From Gammaproteobacteria bacterium (GTDB taxonomy: Bacteria > Pseudomonadota > Gammaproteobacteria > GCA-001735895), in the NCBI GenBank assembly GCA_024638385.1, contig JAHEKJ010000022.1:1-38050 (forward strand): 38,050 nucleotides of DNA. The letters are read 5' to 3'. Below are positions 16,290-24,173 of the stretch, in pieces. The position numbers and the translations under genes were made by a program. The notes under the pieces were generated by a model. The model was not told the DNA's origin and did no database searches. It was given only the letters and a program-made list of their open reading frames with translations. Position 1 is the first letter of the stretch. The number at the start of each line of letters is the position of its first letter.

Positions 16290-17471
16290 CTATAGCAGCT
16301 CTCGCAGGGCCTCGACGAAGGATTCGATTTCCTGCTCGGTATTGTAATAGTGCAGCGACGCGCGCACGACCGCGACCAGACCGCGGCGTTCGAAAGACAC
16401 CAGCGTGCCCGAGCCGTCCGATACCGAGGTGTGAATCCCGCGCGCCGCAAGCGCGCCGGCAATTTCGCCGGCGTCGCGTTGCGCGGCGCAGAAGGTCACG
16501 ATGCCGCAGCGCTCGGCGCCCTGGTCGGTCACGCTGACGCCGTCGATTTCGACGAGCCTCGCGCGCAGCGTCGCGGCGAGTTCGTAGACGCGCGCCTGGA
16601 TTGCGTCGAGCCCCCAGGCGAGCGCGTAATCGATCGCCGCCTTGAGCGCGTACTTGCCGGCGAAGTTCTGTTCCCAGTTCTCGAACTTTTTCGCGTCGTC
16701 GCGCACGCGGTACTCGTCGGGCGAGACCAGCTCGGCCGCGTGCTGATCGAGAAAGACCGGCTCGAGGTGTTCGGCAAAGGCCTGGCGGGCGTAGAGCAGC
16801 CCGGTCGCCCGCGGCCCGCGTAAAAACTTGCGCCCGGTCAGGCTGAGCAGGTCGCAGCCGATGGCCTCGACGTCGACCGGGATCTGGCCGACGCTCTGGC
16901 ACGCGTCGAGCAGGTACGGGATGCCGGCCTCGTTGGCAATCTTGCCGACCGCGGCCGCCGGATTGACGAGACCGCCACCGGTCGGAATGTGCGAGATCGA
17001 GATCAGCCTGACCCGGTCATCGAGCATGTGCGCGAGCGCGTCGACGTCGAGCTGGCCGTGGACGTCGTCGGGCACGAACTCGACGTGGACCCCGTCGCGG
17101 CTCGCGCGCTGGAGGTAGGCGATCACGTTACTGCCATATTCGGACACGCTCGTCAGGATGCGGTCGCCGGGCGCGAGCGCGAGCGAATAGAACGCCATGT
17201 CCCACGCGCGCGTCGCGTTTTCGACGTACGCGATTTCGCCGGCCGCGCAATTGAGCAGCCGCGCGGCCGACGCGTAGAGGCCATCGAGCTCGTCGGCATA
17301 CTCGGCCGTCGTTTCGTAACCGCCGATCTCGGCCTCGCGCGCGAGGAATGCCTGCTGCGCACGGCTGACCGGCAGCGGCATCAACGCAGCGCCGGCATTG
17401 TTGAAATGGATGACCCGCTCGCAGGCGGGCGTGTCCGCGCGGGCGCGGTCGATATCGAATGTCGATTTCAC
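16290..17471 (-). CDS. Class-V aminotransferase fold PLP enzyme
   Basis: This 393-residue PLP enzyme belongs to the cysteine-desulfurase/isopenicillin-epimerase superfamily. The PLP lysine is Lys215 in SLTGRKFLRGPRATGLLY; Asp189 and Gln192 in LLDACQSVGQ contact the cofactor; HIPTGGGLVNP is the strand before it. The N-terminus HFNNAGAALMPLPV fits the family. The catalytic loop with a persulfide Cys, as in IscS or SufS, is not evident, so sulfur transfer is not supported; an EgtE-like lyase or another C-S or amine reaction is possible. The GTG start overlaps the stop of the SGNH hydrolase (GTGA), so the two are coupled. Confidence 0.85.
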   Translation of the reverse strand: MKSTFDIDRARADTPACERVIHFNNAGAALMPLPVSRAQQAFLAREAEIGGYETTAEYADELDGLYASAARLLNCAAGEIAYVENATRAWDMAFYSLALAPGDRILTSVSEYGSNVIAYLQRASRDGVHVEFVPDDVHGQLDVDALAHMLDDRVRLISISHIPTGGGLVNPAAAVGKIANEAGIPYLLDACQSVGQIPVDVEAIGCDLLSLTGRKFLRGPRATGLLYARQAFAEHLEPVFLDQHAAELVSPDEYRVRDDAKKFENWEQNFAGKYALKAAIDYALAWGLDAIQARVYELAATLRARLVEIDGVSVTDQGAERCGIVTFCAAQRDAGEIAGALAARGIHTSVSDGSGTLVSFERRGLVAVVRASLHYYNTEQEIESFVEALRELL

Positions 17472-18190
17472 GGCTCGAGCCCGAGACGTTGGCGGGCAAG
17501 CGCCGCCGCGCGCGCGGCCCACTCGGCGTAGATTGCCGGCCCCGGGTGAAAACCGTCGCTGGCCATCCCGTCGAGCGCATCGCCGAAGCGCAGGCTCAGA
17601 TAGGCGGCGCCGGGCTCGTGACCGACGTCGCGTTCGAGATCGCGGTCGAGCGCACTCGCGCGGCGACCGAGATACCAGCGTAGCGGTTGCGGCAGCGCCG
17701 GGAACCCGTGCATCGGCGGCAGTCCGCAGTTGACGATCAGGCGCGCGGCGAAACGGTCGCGCAACAGGTCGCGCAGCGCCGCCTGCTGGCGCCGCCAGCG
17801 CGCGCGATCGACGCGCGAGGTGACGTCGTTGACGCCGAGCGAGGTGACCACGAGATCGCAATTAACCGGTTCGGCCGCGCGCAGCGTCGCCAGCGCCGAT
17901 TCGGTAGTCGCCCCGGATTGCGCGTGCAACCGCCAGTCGACGCGATGGTCGCGGCTCAGGTTTTCGAGCAGTTTACCCAGCAGGGCCTGGTCCTGGTGCG
18001 CGGCGCCGACCCCGGCGGCGGCCGAGTCGCCGACGATCAGCAGGCCGAGCCGGCGACCCTCGCCGCGGGTGCCGCTGCGCGCGCCCGCTGGCTCGGGCAG
18101 CACCGGCGTAACCCGCCGGACCCGCCGCCCCTGCAGCAGCAACAGTGGACCGAGCATGAGCGTGAGCAGACGATTGCCGACCTTTTCCAT
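17468..18190 (-). CDS. SGNH/GDSL-type hydrolase
   Basis: This 240-residue hydrolase has an N-terminal hydrophobic stretch (LLTLMLGPLLLLQ) suggesting membrane anchoring or export. Block I is LGLLIVGDSAAAG with nucleophile Ser56, block II lies in a Gly-containing helix, block III is SLGVNDVTS with the oxyanion Asn, and block V is DGFHPG with the catalytic His. Such enzymes act as esterases, lipases or acyl-lysophospholipases. It is coupled to the aminotransferase by GTGA and lies 30 bp after the TetR gene, so a TetR-controlled operon is likely. Substrate unknown. Confidence 0.85.
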   Translation of the reverse strand: MEKVGNRLLTLMLGPLLLLQGRRVRRVTPVLPEPAGARSGTRGEGRRLGLLIVGDSAAAGVGAAHQDQALLGKLLENLSRDHRVDWRLHAQSGATTESALATLRAAEPVNCDLVVTSLGVNDVTSRVDRARWRRQQAALRDLLRDRFAARLIVNCGLPPMHGFPALPQPLRWYLGRRASALDRDLERDVGHEPGAAYLSLRFGDALDGMASDGFHPGPAIYAEWAARAAALARQRLGLEP

Positions 18191-18220
18191 ATTACTCGCG
18201 ATGCGATTATTGGCGCCGTA

Positions 18221-18682
18221 TCATAACACTCGCAACCGCTGCACGAGTTGCTGGTCGAGATACGGATCGACCGGGGCATCGTTCGAACCATCGGCCTGCG
18301 CCGCGGCATGGCGCAGCGCCTTGCGCCAGAGGGCATCGAACCGTTCCCAGAACAGGCGCCGCGCATCAGGAAAGCGAAAGCCCTCGCCGATCACGATCGC
18401 GTACAGGCGCACCGCGGCGTTGGACAACCAGCTGCGTTCGACCAGCTCCTCGAATGCACGCCGGTCGCGCAACGGCTCGATCGCCGGCTGGTTGGAGTCG
18501 ACCCAGTCGGCGAGCACCGCGAGCATCAGCGACGCCTTGTCGGGAAAATGGTTGTAGACGGTCGGCTTGGACACGCCGCTGACCTTGACCACCATGTCGA
18601 TCGACGTGCCCTTGAAGCCGTGCTCGAGAAACAACGGCAACGCCGACCTGACGATGTGGCCTTTTTTCGATCGTTGTGGCAT
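18221..18682 (-). CDS. Short TetR/AcrR-family regulator
   Basis: This 153-residue protein has an N-terminal TetR HTH (RSALPLFLEHGFKGTSIDMV, then SGVSKPTVYNHFPDKASL) and only about 95 residues of ligand-binding domain, where family members usually have about 140. The C-terminus lacks one or two helices, so its effector pocket or dimer face may be reduced. It is divergent from trpB across a 93-bp gap holding a near-perfect palindrome, so it probably represses itself and trpBA. It also heads a leftward run of SGNH hydrolase, aminotransferase and DUF3301. DNA-binding role is firm; targets are inferred. Confidence 0.85.
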   Translation of the reverse strand: MPQRSKKGHIVRSALPLFLEHGFKGTSIDMVVKVSGVSKPTVYNHFPDKASLMLAVLADWVDSNQPAIEPLRDRRAFEELVERSWLSNAAVRLYAIVIGEGFRFPDARRLFWERFDALWRKALRHAAAQADGSNDAPVDPYLDQQLVQRLRVL

Positions 18683-18716
18683 CGCGGACTTGATTCAGAA
18701 TCGAAATTATGCAAAC

Positions 18717-18737
18717 TTTACTAAACCGTTTAGTTAA
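18717..18737. promoter_or_regulatory. TetR-type operator between tetR and trpB
   Basis: ACTAAAC-C-GTTTAGT (18720-18734) is a perfect 7+1+7 palindrome, extending to 10-bp arms with one mismatch. It is AT-rich against a GC-rich background and has the size and symmetry of TetR-family operators. A CATAAT box facing tetR lies close by, so bound protein would block the tetR promoter. It lies 38 bp before the trpB start. Confidence 0.8.
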
Positions 18738-18775
18738 TGTCATCAATCGACATCAAAAACCGCGAGGACCTTCCG

Positions 18776-20041
18776 ATGATTCGCAGCGACAATGGCTATT
18801 TTGGCGAATTCGGCGGACGCTTCGTCCCCGAAATCCTGTTGCCCGCGCTGACCCAGCTCGAAGACATGTTCTTCGGCCTGCGCGACGACCCGGCCTTCTG
18901 GCAGGAGTACGTGACCCTGTGCCAGGAATTCAGCGGCCGGCCGACGCCGCTGACGCCGCTGCGCCGGCTCTCCGCGCAGCTCGGCGGCGCGCAGATCTGG
19001 CTCAAGCGCGAAGACCTGAATCATTCCGGCGCGCACAAAATCAATAACGTGCTGGGCCAGGGTTTGCTGGTGCAGCGCATGGGCAAACAGCGCGTGATCG
19101 CCGAGACCGGCGCCGGCCAGCACGGCCTCGCGACCGCGATCATGGCCGCGCGGCTCGGCCTCGAGTGCACGATCTACATGGGCGCCGAGGACATCGAGCG
19201 ACAATACTCGAACGTCTTCTGGATGCGCCAGCTCGGCTCCCACGTGGAGCCGGTCAATACCGGCGCGAAAACGCTCAAGGAGGCGCTCGACGAGGCACTG
19301 CGCGACTGGGCCGCGTCGGTCGAATCGACCCACTACGTGCTCGGCACCGCCTGCGGTCCGGCGCCGTTCCCCGAGATGGTGTCGTATTTCCAGGGCGTCA
19401 TCAGCGAGGAGATCCGCGAGCAGTCGCTCGCCCGGATGGGGCGCCTGCCCGATGAAATCGTCGCCTGCGTCGGCGGCGGCTCGAACGCGATGGGCGCGTT
19501 CGGCGCGTTTCTCGACGACCCCGAGGTCAAGCTCGTCGGCATCGAGGCCGGCGGCCTCGGTTTCGCCGACGGCCAGCATTCGGTGCGGCTGTCGCACGAC
19601 ACCGGCGAGACCGGCATCGCGCAGGGTTACAAGACGCTGTTTCTTCAAAACGACGACGGCCAGCTCGGCGATACCCACAGCATCGCCGCGGGTCTCGACT
19701 ACGTCGGCGTATCGCCGATCCTGGCCTACCTGTCGCAACAGGGCCGGGTCACGCCGGACTCCGCCACCGACGACGAAGTCACCGAGGCGTTCAGCCTGCT
19801 GATGAAGGTCGAGGGCATCATCCCGGCGCTCGAATCGGCGCACGGGCTCGCCGGCGGCTTCAAGCGCGCGCGCGAAATGAGCCCCGAGCAGAATGTCGTC
19901 ATCAATCTCAGCGGACGCGGCGACAAGGACATCTTCAACATCGCGCGCGCGTTCCCGCAGCAAGAATGGACCGGCTTCCTGCAACGCGAGGCGGCGCGAT
20001 CGACCGAATTGCTGGCCGAGAAAGAAAAGCGAGGGCATTGA
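18776..20041 (+). CDS. trpB: Tryptophan synthase beta chain (divergent TrpB1 type)
   Basis: This 421-residue PLP enzyme should condense indole with L-serine. Marks are YFGEFGGRFVPEIL, KREDLNHSGAHKINN with PLP Lys88, the catalytic AETGAGQHG (Glu110), GGGSNAMG phosphate cup and NLSGRGDKD. Several usually conserved places differ from common TrpB: QYSNVFWMRQLG where most have NVFRM, and GLDYVGVSPIL where most have GLDYPGVGPEH. The ATG at 18776 is preferred over 18737: GAGGA lies seven nt upstream, and the palindromic operator would otherwise abut the gene. It is followed after 1 bp by trpA. No trpF precedes it, unlike the usual trpFBA order. Confidence 0.9.
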   Translation: MIRSDNGYFGEFGGRFVPEILLPALTQLEDMFFGLRDDPAFWQEYVTLCQEFSGRPTPLTPLRRLSAQLGGAQIWLKREDLNHSGAHKINNVLGQGLLVQRMGKQRVIAETGAGQHGLATAIMAARLGLECTIYMGAEDIERQYSNVFWMRQLGSHVEPVNTGAKTLKEALDEALRDWAASVESTHYVLGTACGPAPFPEMVSYFQGVISEEIREQSLARMGRLPDEIVACVGGGSNAMGAFGAFLDDPEVKLVGIEAGGLGFADGQHSVRLSHDTGETGIAQGYKTLFLQNDDGQLGDTHSIAAGLDYVGVSPILAYLSQQGRVTPDSATDDEVTEAFSLLMKVEGIIPALESAHGLAGGFKRAREMSPEQNVVINLSGRGDKDIFNIARAFPQQEWTGFLQREAARSTELLAEKEKRGH

Positions 20042-20042
20042 A

Positions 20043-20807
20043 ATGTTTCCGCAGCAACACGATTCATTGCAGATCATGTCGCATGCCGTCGTCGGCTTCC
20101 CTAGCCTCGACGAAAACGAGAAGGCGATCGCGGGCCTCGCCGAGGCCGGGGTGAAACTGATCGAGCTGCAGGTGCCGTTCAGCGACCCGGTCGCCGACGG
20201 TCATACGCTGGTCAACGCGTGCTACGACGCGCTCAAGACCGGCGGCTCGGTGCAGGCGACGCTCGACCTCGCGAACAAGGTTTGCGCGCGTCACCCTGAA
20301 GTGACATTCATCCTGATGAGTTACCTGAATCCGATCTACCGCTATGGCCTCGAACGACTGTTCGACAAGGCCGCCGCGGTCGGCATCCAGGGCATGATCA
20401 TCCCCGACTGGCCGGTCGAGGAAATCGAGCCGTGGCTGCCGAAGCTCGACGCGCTCGGCCTCAAGCCGATCCTGATGGTCACGCCGAACACCGCCGACGC
20501 GCGGGTCAAGCGCATCGTCACCGCGTCGCGCGGCATGGTCTACGTCGTCTCCCGGCTCGGTGTCACCGGCCACGAAACCCAGTGGGGCGAGCAATTCCAG
20601 CAGTACCTGCAGCGCATCCGCAAGCATACCGACCTGCCGCTGGCGGTCGGCTTCGGCGTACGCACCGGGAAAGATCTCGCCGCGCTCGCCGGCAAGGCCG
20701 AGGTCGCAGCGTTTTGCTCGCAGTACATCGAGTGGCAGCGCGCCGACGGCAGCGACGTCGCCGCGGGCAAGATGCGAGCGCTGATCGACGACCTCGCCGC
20801 GGCCTGA
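20043..20807 (+). CDS. trpA: Tryptophan synthase alpha chain (divergent)
   Basis: This 254-residue TIM-barrel protein normally cleaves indole-3-glycerol phosphate and channels indole to TrpB. The acid/base Glu41 and Asp52 (E. coli Glu49 and Asp60) are kept in IELQVPFSDPVADG, and the loop SRLGVTG is normal. Differences are notable: ELQ replaces the near-universal ELG, ADGH replaces ADGP, and the phosphate-binding GSA/GSV loop reads CSQYIEWQ at 225-232. The N-terminus is about eight residues shorter than usual. It is one base from trpB and surely cotranscribed. Either it is a diverged but working alpha subunit or it handles a different phosphorylated or non-phosphorylated substrate. Confidence 0.85.
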   Translation: MFPQQHDSLQIMSHAVVGFPSLDENEKAIAGLAEAGVKLIELQVPFSDPVADGHTLVNACYDALKTGGSVQATLDLANKVCARHPEVTFILMSYLNPIYRYGLERLFDKAAAVGIQGMIIPDWPVEEIEPWLPKLDALGLKPILMVTPNTADARVKRIVTASRGMVYVVSRLGVTGHETQWGEQFQQYLQRIRKHTDLPLAVGFGVRTGKDLAALAGKAEVAAFCSQYIEWQRADGSDVAAGKMRALIDDLAAA

Positions 20808-20812
20808 ACCGG

Positions 20813-20830
20813 GCGGCGCAAGCGCGCCGC
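20813..20830. terminator. GC hairpin between convergent trpA and phosphatase genes
   Basis: GCGGCGC-AAGC-GCGCCGC is a perfect 7-bp stem in the 22-bp gap between the two stops. It lacks a T-run, so it may act only weakly. Confidence 0.35.
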
Positions 20831-21447
20831 TATTCGAGTGGGTGCGATTCGACGCGCCCTTCGGCAAGCACGAAGATCGACTCGTGCGGGTGATCGAGTG
20901 CGAGCGTTCCCAACGGATCCAGCCCGACGTAACACCCGCGCAGCACGCGGCTCATCATTTCGTGGGTCACGACCACGACCGGCTGCTCGGCGTCGACGCG
21001 GGTCAGCCACCAGTCGGCGGCGCGGCGCGCGAGGTCGGCATAGCTCTCGCCGCCCGGCGGCCGCTTGCCCCAGCGATCGAGTTGGCGCACGCGCCAGGCA
21101 GCGGGGAAACTCGCTTTCGCTTCGGCCTTGGTCAGTCCCTCCCAGCGACCGTAGTCGGCCTCCTTGAGGCGCGCGTCGAGCCTGATCGCCGACGAATCCC
21201 AGCCGGCCTCGCGGCAGATGATTTCGGCCGTAGCGCGCGCCCGCCCGAGCGGACTGCTCACCAGCGCTGGGGCGGCATCGCCGACCGAAAGCCTGCGCAA
21301 CAATCGTCCCGCAAGCGCCGCCTGGTTTTGACCGAGCGGGGTCAGTGGCGAATCGTTTTGCCCCTGCAATCGCCCCGCCTGGTTCCATTCGGTCTGGCCG
21401 TGCCGCACGAGATAGATCCGGCCGGGCAGCGAAGCGTTTGCGATCAC
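20830..21447 (-). CDS. Histidine phosphatase (phosphoglycerate-mutase-like) family protein
   Basis: This 205-residue hydrolase opens with RIYLVRHGQTEWN, containing the phospho-accepting His of the RHG motif. SSPLGRARATAEII supplies the second Arg, an acid lies in LDARLKEADYGRWEG, and VVVVTHEMMSR has the second catalytic His. This is the layout of cofactor-independent small phosphatases such as CobC/PhoE-like enzymes. The GTG start overlaps the stop of the upstream flavoprotein gene (GTGA). No cobalamin gene is adjacent, so the substrate is unknown. Confidence 0.88.
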   Translation of the reverse strand: MIANASLPGRIYLVRHGQTEWNQAGRLQGQNDSPLTPLGQNQAALAGRLLRRLSVGDAAPALVSSPLGRARATAEIICREAGWDSSAIRLDARLKEADYGRWEGLTKAEAKASFPAAWRVRQLDRWGKRPPGGESYADLARRAADWWLTRVDAEQPVVVVTHEMMSRVLRGCYVGLDPLGTLALDHPHESIFVLAEGRVESHPLE

Positions 21448-22418
21448 AACAACGACTCCAGCGTTCGCGCGAGGTCGCGGGCGCTCGCAAACGCGGACTC
21501 GACGCGGCCCTGGATGAACCAGTCGCCGATCGCGGCGACGCGCCGGCCGGCGTCGATGAAACTCTTCCCGCCCGTCTGCCGGCCGACGTTGGCGTAGCGC
21601 CAGCGATGCAAATCGACGTGCACGGCGCGCGCCGCGTCGATGCCGGCGACGCGCTCGAGCTCGCCGGCGAGATGGGCCACGACGCGTTCGCGCTCGTCGC
21701 CGAGATGCGCATCGGCGAAGCGGTTGGTCGAATGCACCACCACGCTGACTGCCGCGGACCGTCCCGGCTTGCTGTGATCGAGCGAAATCCAGCTGATGTC
21801 GGCGCCGGCGACGAAGGCGGCCTGCCAGTCGACGGCGAGCGCCTCGTCGAAGCCCAGCAACAACGAAAAGCAGGCCGTCATCGGCGGTTCCGGTGCGAGG
21901 CTCCGGGTATCCGGCAGCAGCTCGTGCGCCTGCGGGGCCGGCAGCGCGAGCACCAGCCAGTCCCAGGCGCCGAGTTCGTTATCGTCGTCCGCGTGCAGCT
22001 GCCAGAAGCCATTGGCGTGCGCGACCGCGCCGACCCTCGTTTCGAGTCGCACGTCGAGGCCTTCGGCGAGCGCCTTCGGCAGCGCGTTCATCGCCGGCAC
22101 GCCGACATAATGCGGCGGGCCGTCGGCCCAGCAGCGGCGGTGACCGATGTGCGGCCCGTCGAACTCGACGAACTCGGCGTCCCAGCGCGCGACCGCGCCC
22201 CGGTCGACGAAAGGCGCGAGAAAAGCCTGGAAATCGTCGCTCCTGACGGTGAAGAATTGCGCGCCGTGATCGAACTGGAACGGCCCGGCGCGGCGCGTCG
22301 CCATGCGTCCGCCGAAGCCGCGCGCCTTGTCGAACACGCGCACCTCGGCGCGGCCTGCGAGCGTACGCGCGAGCGTGAGCCCTGCGAGCCCCGCGCCGAC
22401 GATCGCGATCCGCGTCAT
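21444..22418 (-). CDS. Renalase-like NAD(P)/FAD-dependent oxidoreductase
   Basis: This 324-residue flavoprotein starts with the dinucleotide-binding fold RIAIVGAGLAGLTLARTL, then DKARGFGGRMATRR, where FAD contacts occur. FDHGAQFFTVR is typical of the renalase-like/amine-oxidase branch, and the C-terminal motif AIGDWFIQGRVESAFASA closes the FAD site. It is soluble with no signal peptide. The family oxidises reduced pyridine-nucleotide isomers or amines; which applies here is unknown. It lies 6 bp after the MFS gene and is coupled by GTGA to the phosphatase gene, so the three form one operon. Confidence 0.88.
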   Translation of the reverse strand: MTRIAIVGAGLAGLTLARTLAGRAEVRVFDKARGFGGRMATRRAGPFQFDHGAQFFTVRSDDFQAFLAPFVDRGAVARWDAEFVEFDGPHIGHRRCWADGPPHYVGVPAMNALPKALAEGLDVRLETRVGAVAHANGFWQLHADDDNELGAWDWLVLALPAPQAHELLPDTRSLAPEPPMTACFSLLLGFDEALAVDWQAAFVAGADISWISLDHSKPGRSAAVSVVVHSTNRFADAHLGDERERVVAHLAGELERVAGIDAARAVHVDLHRWRYANVGRQTGGKSFIDAGRRVAAIGDWFIQGRVESAFASARDLARTLESLL

Positions 22419-22424
22419 GCCGGC

Positions 22425-23672
22425 CTAGCCCGCCCGCTCGGGCGCGACGTCGCCTGCGATGACGCGCTGGATCGGCCGGGCGAAACCGAACAGCAGCAGC
22501 GCCGTCGCGCAACCGATCCATAACATTGCCTGCAAAATACCCCGCAGGGTCGGTTCGTCTATCGGCGCGCCCGGCTCGAGCCCGGCGGCGAGCCAAAGCA
22601 ACAGCAGCGCGAATACGAAGCGCTCGGACAATCCCTGCAGCGACAGGTAGGTGGCGCGCTGCTCGCGGCCGATGCGCGGCGCGATCGCCGCGCGCACCGG
22701 CGCGTGCACCAGCGCCATCGGGAAGTTGCGCGCGAACACCAGCGCGAGCGCGATCGGGCTCAGCACCAGCGCCATCGCCGCGACGATACCGAGCTGGATC
22801 AGGGTTGCCACCGCGAGCAGTCCGAGCAGTCCGAGGCGCGCCTGCCAGGCGATGCTGACGCGGGCGCCGAGCGCGCCGCCGAACATCGAGATCGCGATGA
22901 CGATACCCGACACCAGCGCGGCGTCGTCGCGCGCGTCGAGCAGCGGCAATTCGAGCAGCGTGATGTACGGCTGGTAAAACTCGTAGGCGAAATGCGCCAG
23001 CGCGTAGAGCAGGATCGCGAGCGCGAACAGCCAGCCGAGCAGCGGGTCGCGCAGGCGTGCGATGCAGCCGGCGACGACGCGGACGAAGCTTTGCGGCAAA
23101 ATCTCGGTCTCGTCGCCGTGGCGCGGTTCGACGAAACGCCAGACCAGCACGGCCATGACGAGCGCGCTCGCGAGTGAATAAATGTAAGCCAGGCGTAAAT
23201 CGATCAGCCCGAGCACGCCGCCCGCCAGCGTCGCCAGCGCGAGCATGACCATCGCCCACTGCTCGGCGTGAGCTTCACGCGCAGCGTACTCGGTCTCACG
23301 CCCGAGCGCCTTCAGCGAGTCGTAGTGTAACGCGGTATCGGTGCCGGACTGGAACGAGATACCGGCCGCGAGCAGAAACTGGCCCGCCGCAAACCACCAG
23401 AATCCGGCACCGATAATGAAGCAGGTATACGACAGGATCAGCGCGAGCGAGGCCAGCAGCAGCGTGGCGCGACGACCGACCCGGTCGGAAAAGTAGCCCG
23501 ACGGCACCTCGAGCACGAACACCGACAGGTAGTAGATCGACGACAGCTGGATGACTTGCGCCAGCGTCTGCGTCTGGCTCATGTAGAGGAAAAAAACCGT
23601 GATCCACGCGTAGCCGTTGGCGGCCATGCGGAAATACGGGTACAGCTTTACGTTAGGTTCGAGTGCCTGCAA
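22425..23672 (-). CDS. Major facilitator superfamily transporter
   Basis: This inner-membrane carrier of about 415 residues has 12 hydrophobic segments. The signature between helices 2 and 3 reads PSGYFSDRVGRRATLL, and the central loop (VEPRHGDETEILPQSF) separates two six-helix halves. The conserved start of the family is KLYPYFRMAANGYAW. I place the start at the TTG at 23672 because GGAAG lies seven nt before it; a longer frame from 23732 would overlap the DUF2256 gene by 80 bp. Substrate cannot be inferred. It sits between DUF2256 and the flavoprotein in a leftward run. Confidence 0.82.
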   Translation of the reverse strand: MQALEPNVKLYPYFRMAANGYAWITVFFLYMSQTQTLAQVIQLSSIYYLSVFVLEVPSGYFSDRVGRRATLLLASLALILSYTCFIIGAGFWWFAAGQFLLAAGISFQSGTDTALHYDSLKALGRETEYAAREAHAEQWAMVMLALATLAGGVLGLIDLRLAYIYSLASALVMAVLVWRFVEPRHGDETEILPQSFVRVVAGCIARLRDPLLGWLFALAILLYALAHFAYEFYQPYITLLELPLLDARDDAALVSGIVIAISMFGGALGARVSIAWQARLGLLGLLAVATLIQLGIVAAMALVLSPIALALVFARNFPMALVHAPVRAAIAPRIGREQRATYLSLQGLSERFVFALLLLWLAAGLEPGAPIDEPTLRGILQAMLWIGCATALLLFGFARPIQRVIAGDVAPERAG

Positions 23673-23823
23673 CTGGACGCTTCCGTCGGGACGCGCATCG
23701 CCGGGAACAGTACCGGACCTCGGGCCAGACATCGCGCCAGCGCCGACGCCAGCTGAACGGGCGGCGGCAGACCGGGCAAGTCTTTTGCGGCAAGTGCGGC
23801 TTTCGATGCGCCGAGACGCCCAT
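23653..23823 (-). CDS. DUF2256 zinc-finger-like small protein
   Basis: This 56-residue basic protein has HRKPHLPQKTCPVCRRPFSW followed by a W-rich linker and VRYCSRRCASRRKR, so two CxxC/CxxxC pairs can hold one zinc. This is the DUF2256 signature. I recall that these genes often lie beside cryptochrome/photolyase genes, and here the frame just upstream is a photolyase-like N-terminus whose TAA overlaps the ATG (TAATG). The protein may bind nucleic acid given its charge; role unknown. It overlaps the chosen MFS start by 20 bp. Confidence 0.85.
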   Translation of the reverse strand: MGVSAHRKPHLPQKTCPVCRRPFSWRRRWRDVWPEVRYCSRRCASRRKRPVAGTRT

Positions 23824-24008
23824 TATCTTATGGACCCGGCGATGTCGGCAACTGCCGCGTCGGCAGATCCGGCCGGCCCGGCATCGTCGCAATCGGCGCA
23901 AACCAGTTCGCCGGCGCGCGTAGCCGCCGCGGCCAGTGCCGACTTGTCGCCGAGCCGCAGGTCGCGGTCGAACCGGTAGAGCACGCGGCGGAGTGACTGG
24001 CGGAACAT
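23823..24008 (-). pseudogene. N-terminal remnant of a photolyase/cryptochrome
   Basis: This 61-codon frame reads MFRQSLRRVLYRFDRDLRLG then DKSALAAAATRAGELVC and ends soon after. The pattern matches the first strand and helix of the photolyase antenna domain, where families read LYWFRNDLRLHDNPAL. Photolyases run to about 450-510 residues, so nearly all of the protein, including the FAD domain, is gone. The consensus W is replaced by R, another sign of decay. The stop overlaps the DUF2256 start. I infer an internal deletion that left the operon frame intact. The homology is a motif judgement on a short sequence. Confidence 0.5.
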
Positions 24009-24139
24009 GGCGTCGAGTCCGGAGCGTAGAAGAAGACAGGTACTTACGCAACGGGACAGGCAACGGATCTGGCGCCGCCAGCGTCGCCGCGTGGCCTGCC
24101 CGGTCCGCCGAAGCGCTACGCTGGCGAGCGTCGAGCCGT

Positions 24140-24145
24140 TATAAT
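24140..24145 (+). promoter_or_regulatory. -10 box for the DUF4202 gene
   Basis: A perfect TATAAT lies 28 bp before the DUF4202 ATG. There is no good -35 at the normal distance. The rest of the gap from 24009 to 24173 shows nothing else recognisable. Confidence 0.5.
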
Positions 24146-24173
24146 CCCGACTTTCTGCGCAGCCGGAGACCCA

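Noticed and set aside
20813..20830. Strong bidirectional terminator after trpA
   Set aside because: The stem is perfect but no T-run follows on either strand, so it is listed only as a weak hairpin.
23673..23732. MFS start at 23732
   Set aside because: It would add 20 low-complexity residues overlapping DUF2256; GGAAG before the TTG at 23672 fits the family N-terminus better.
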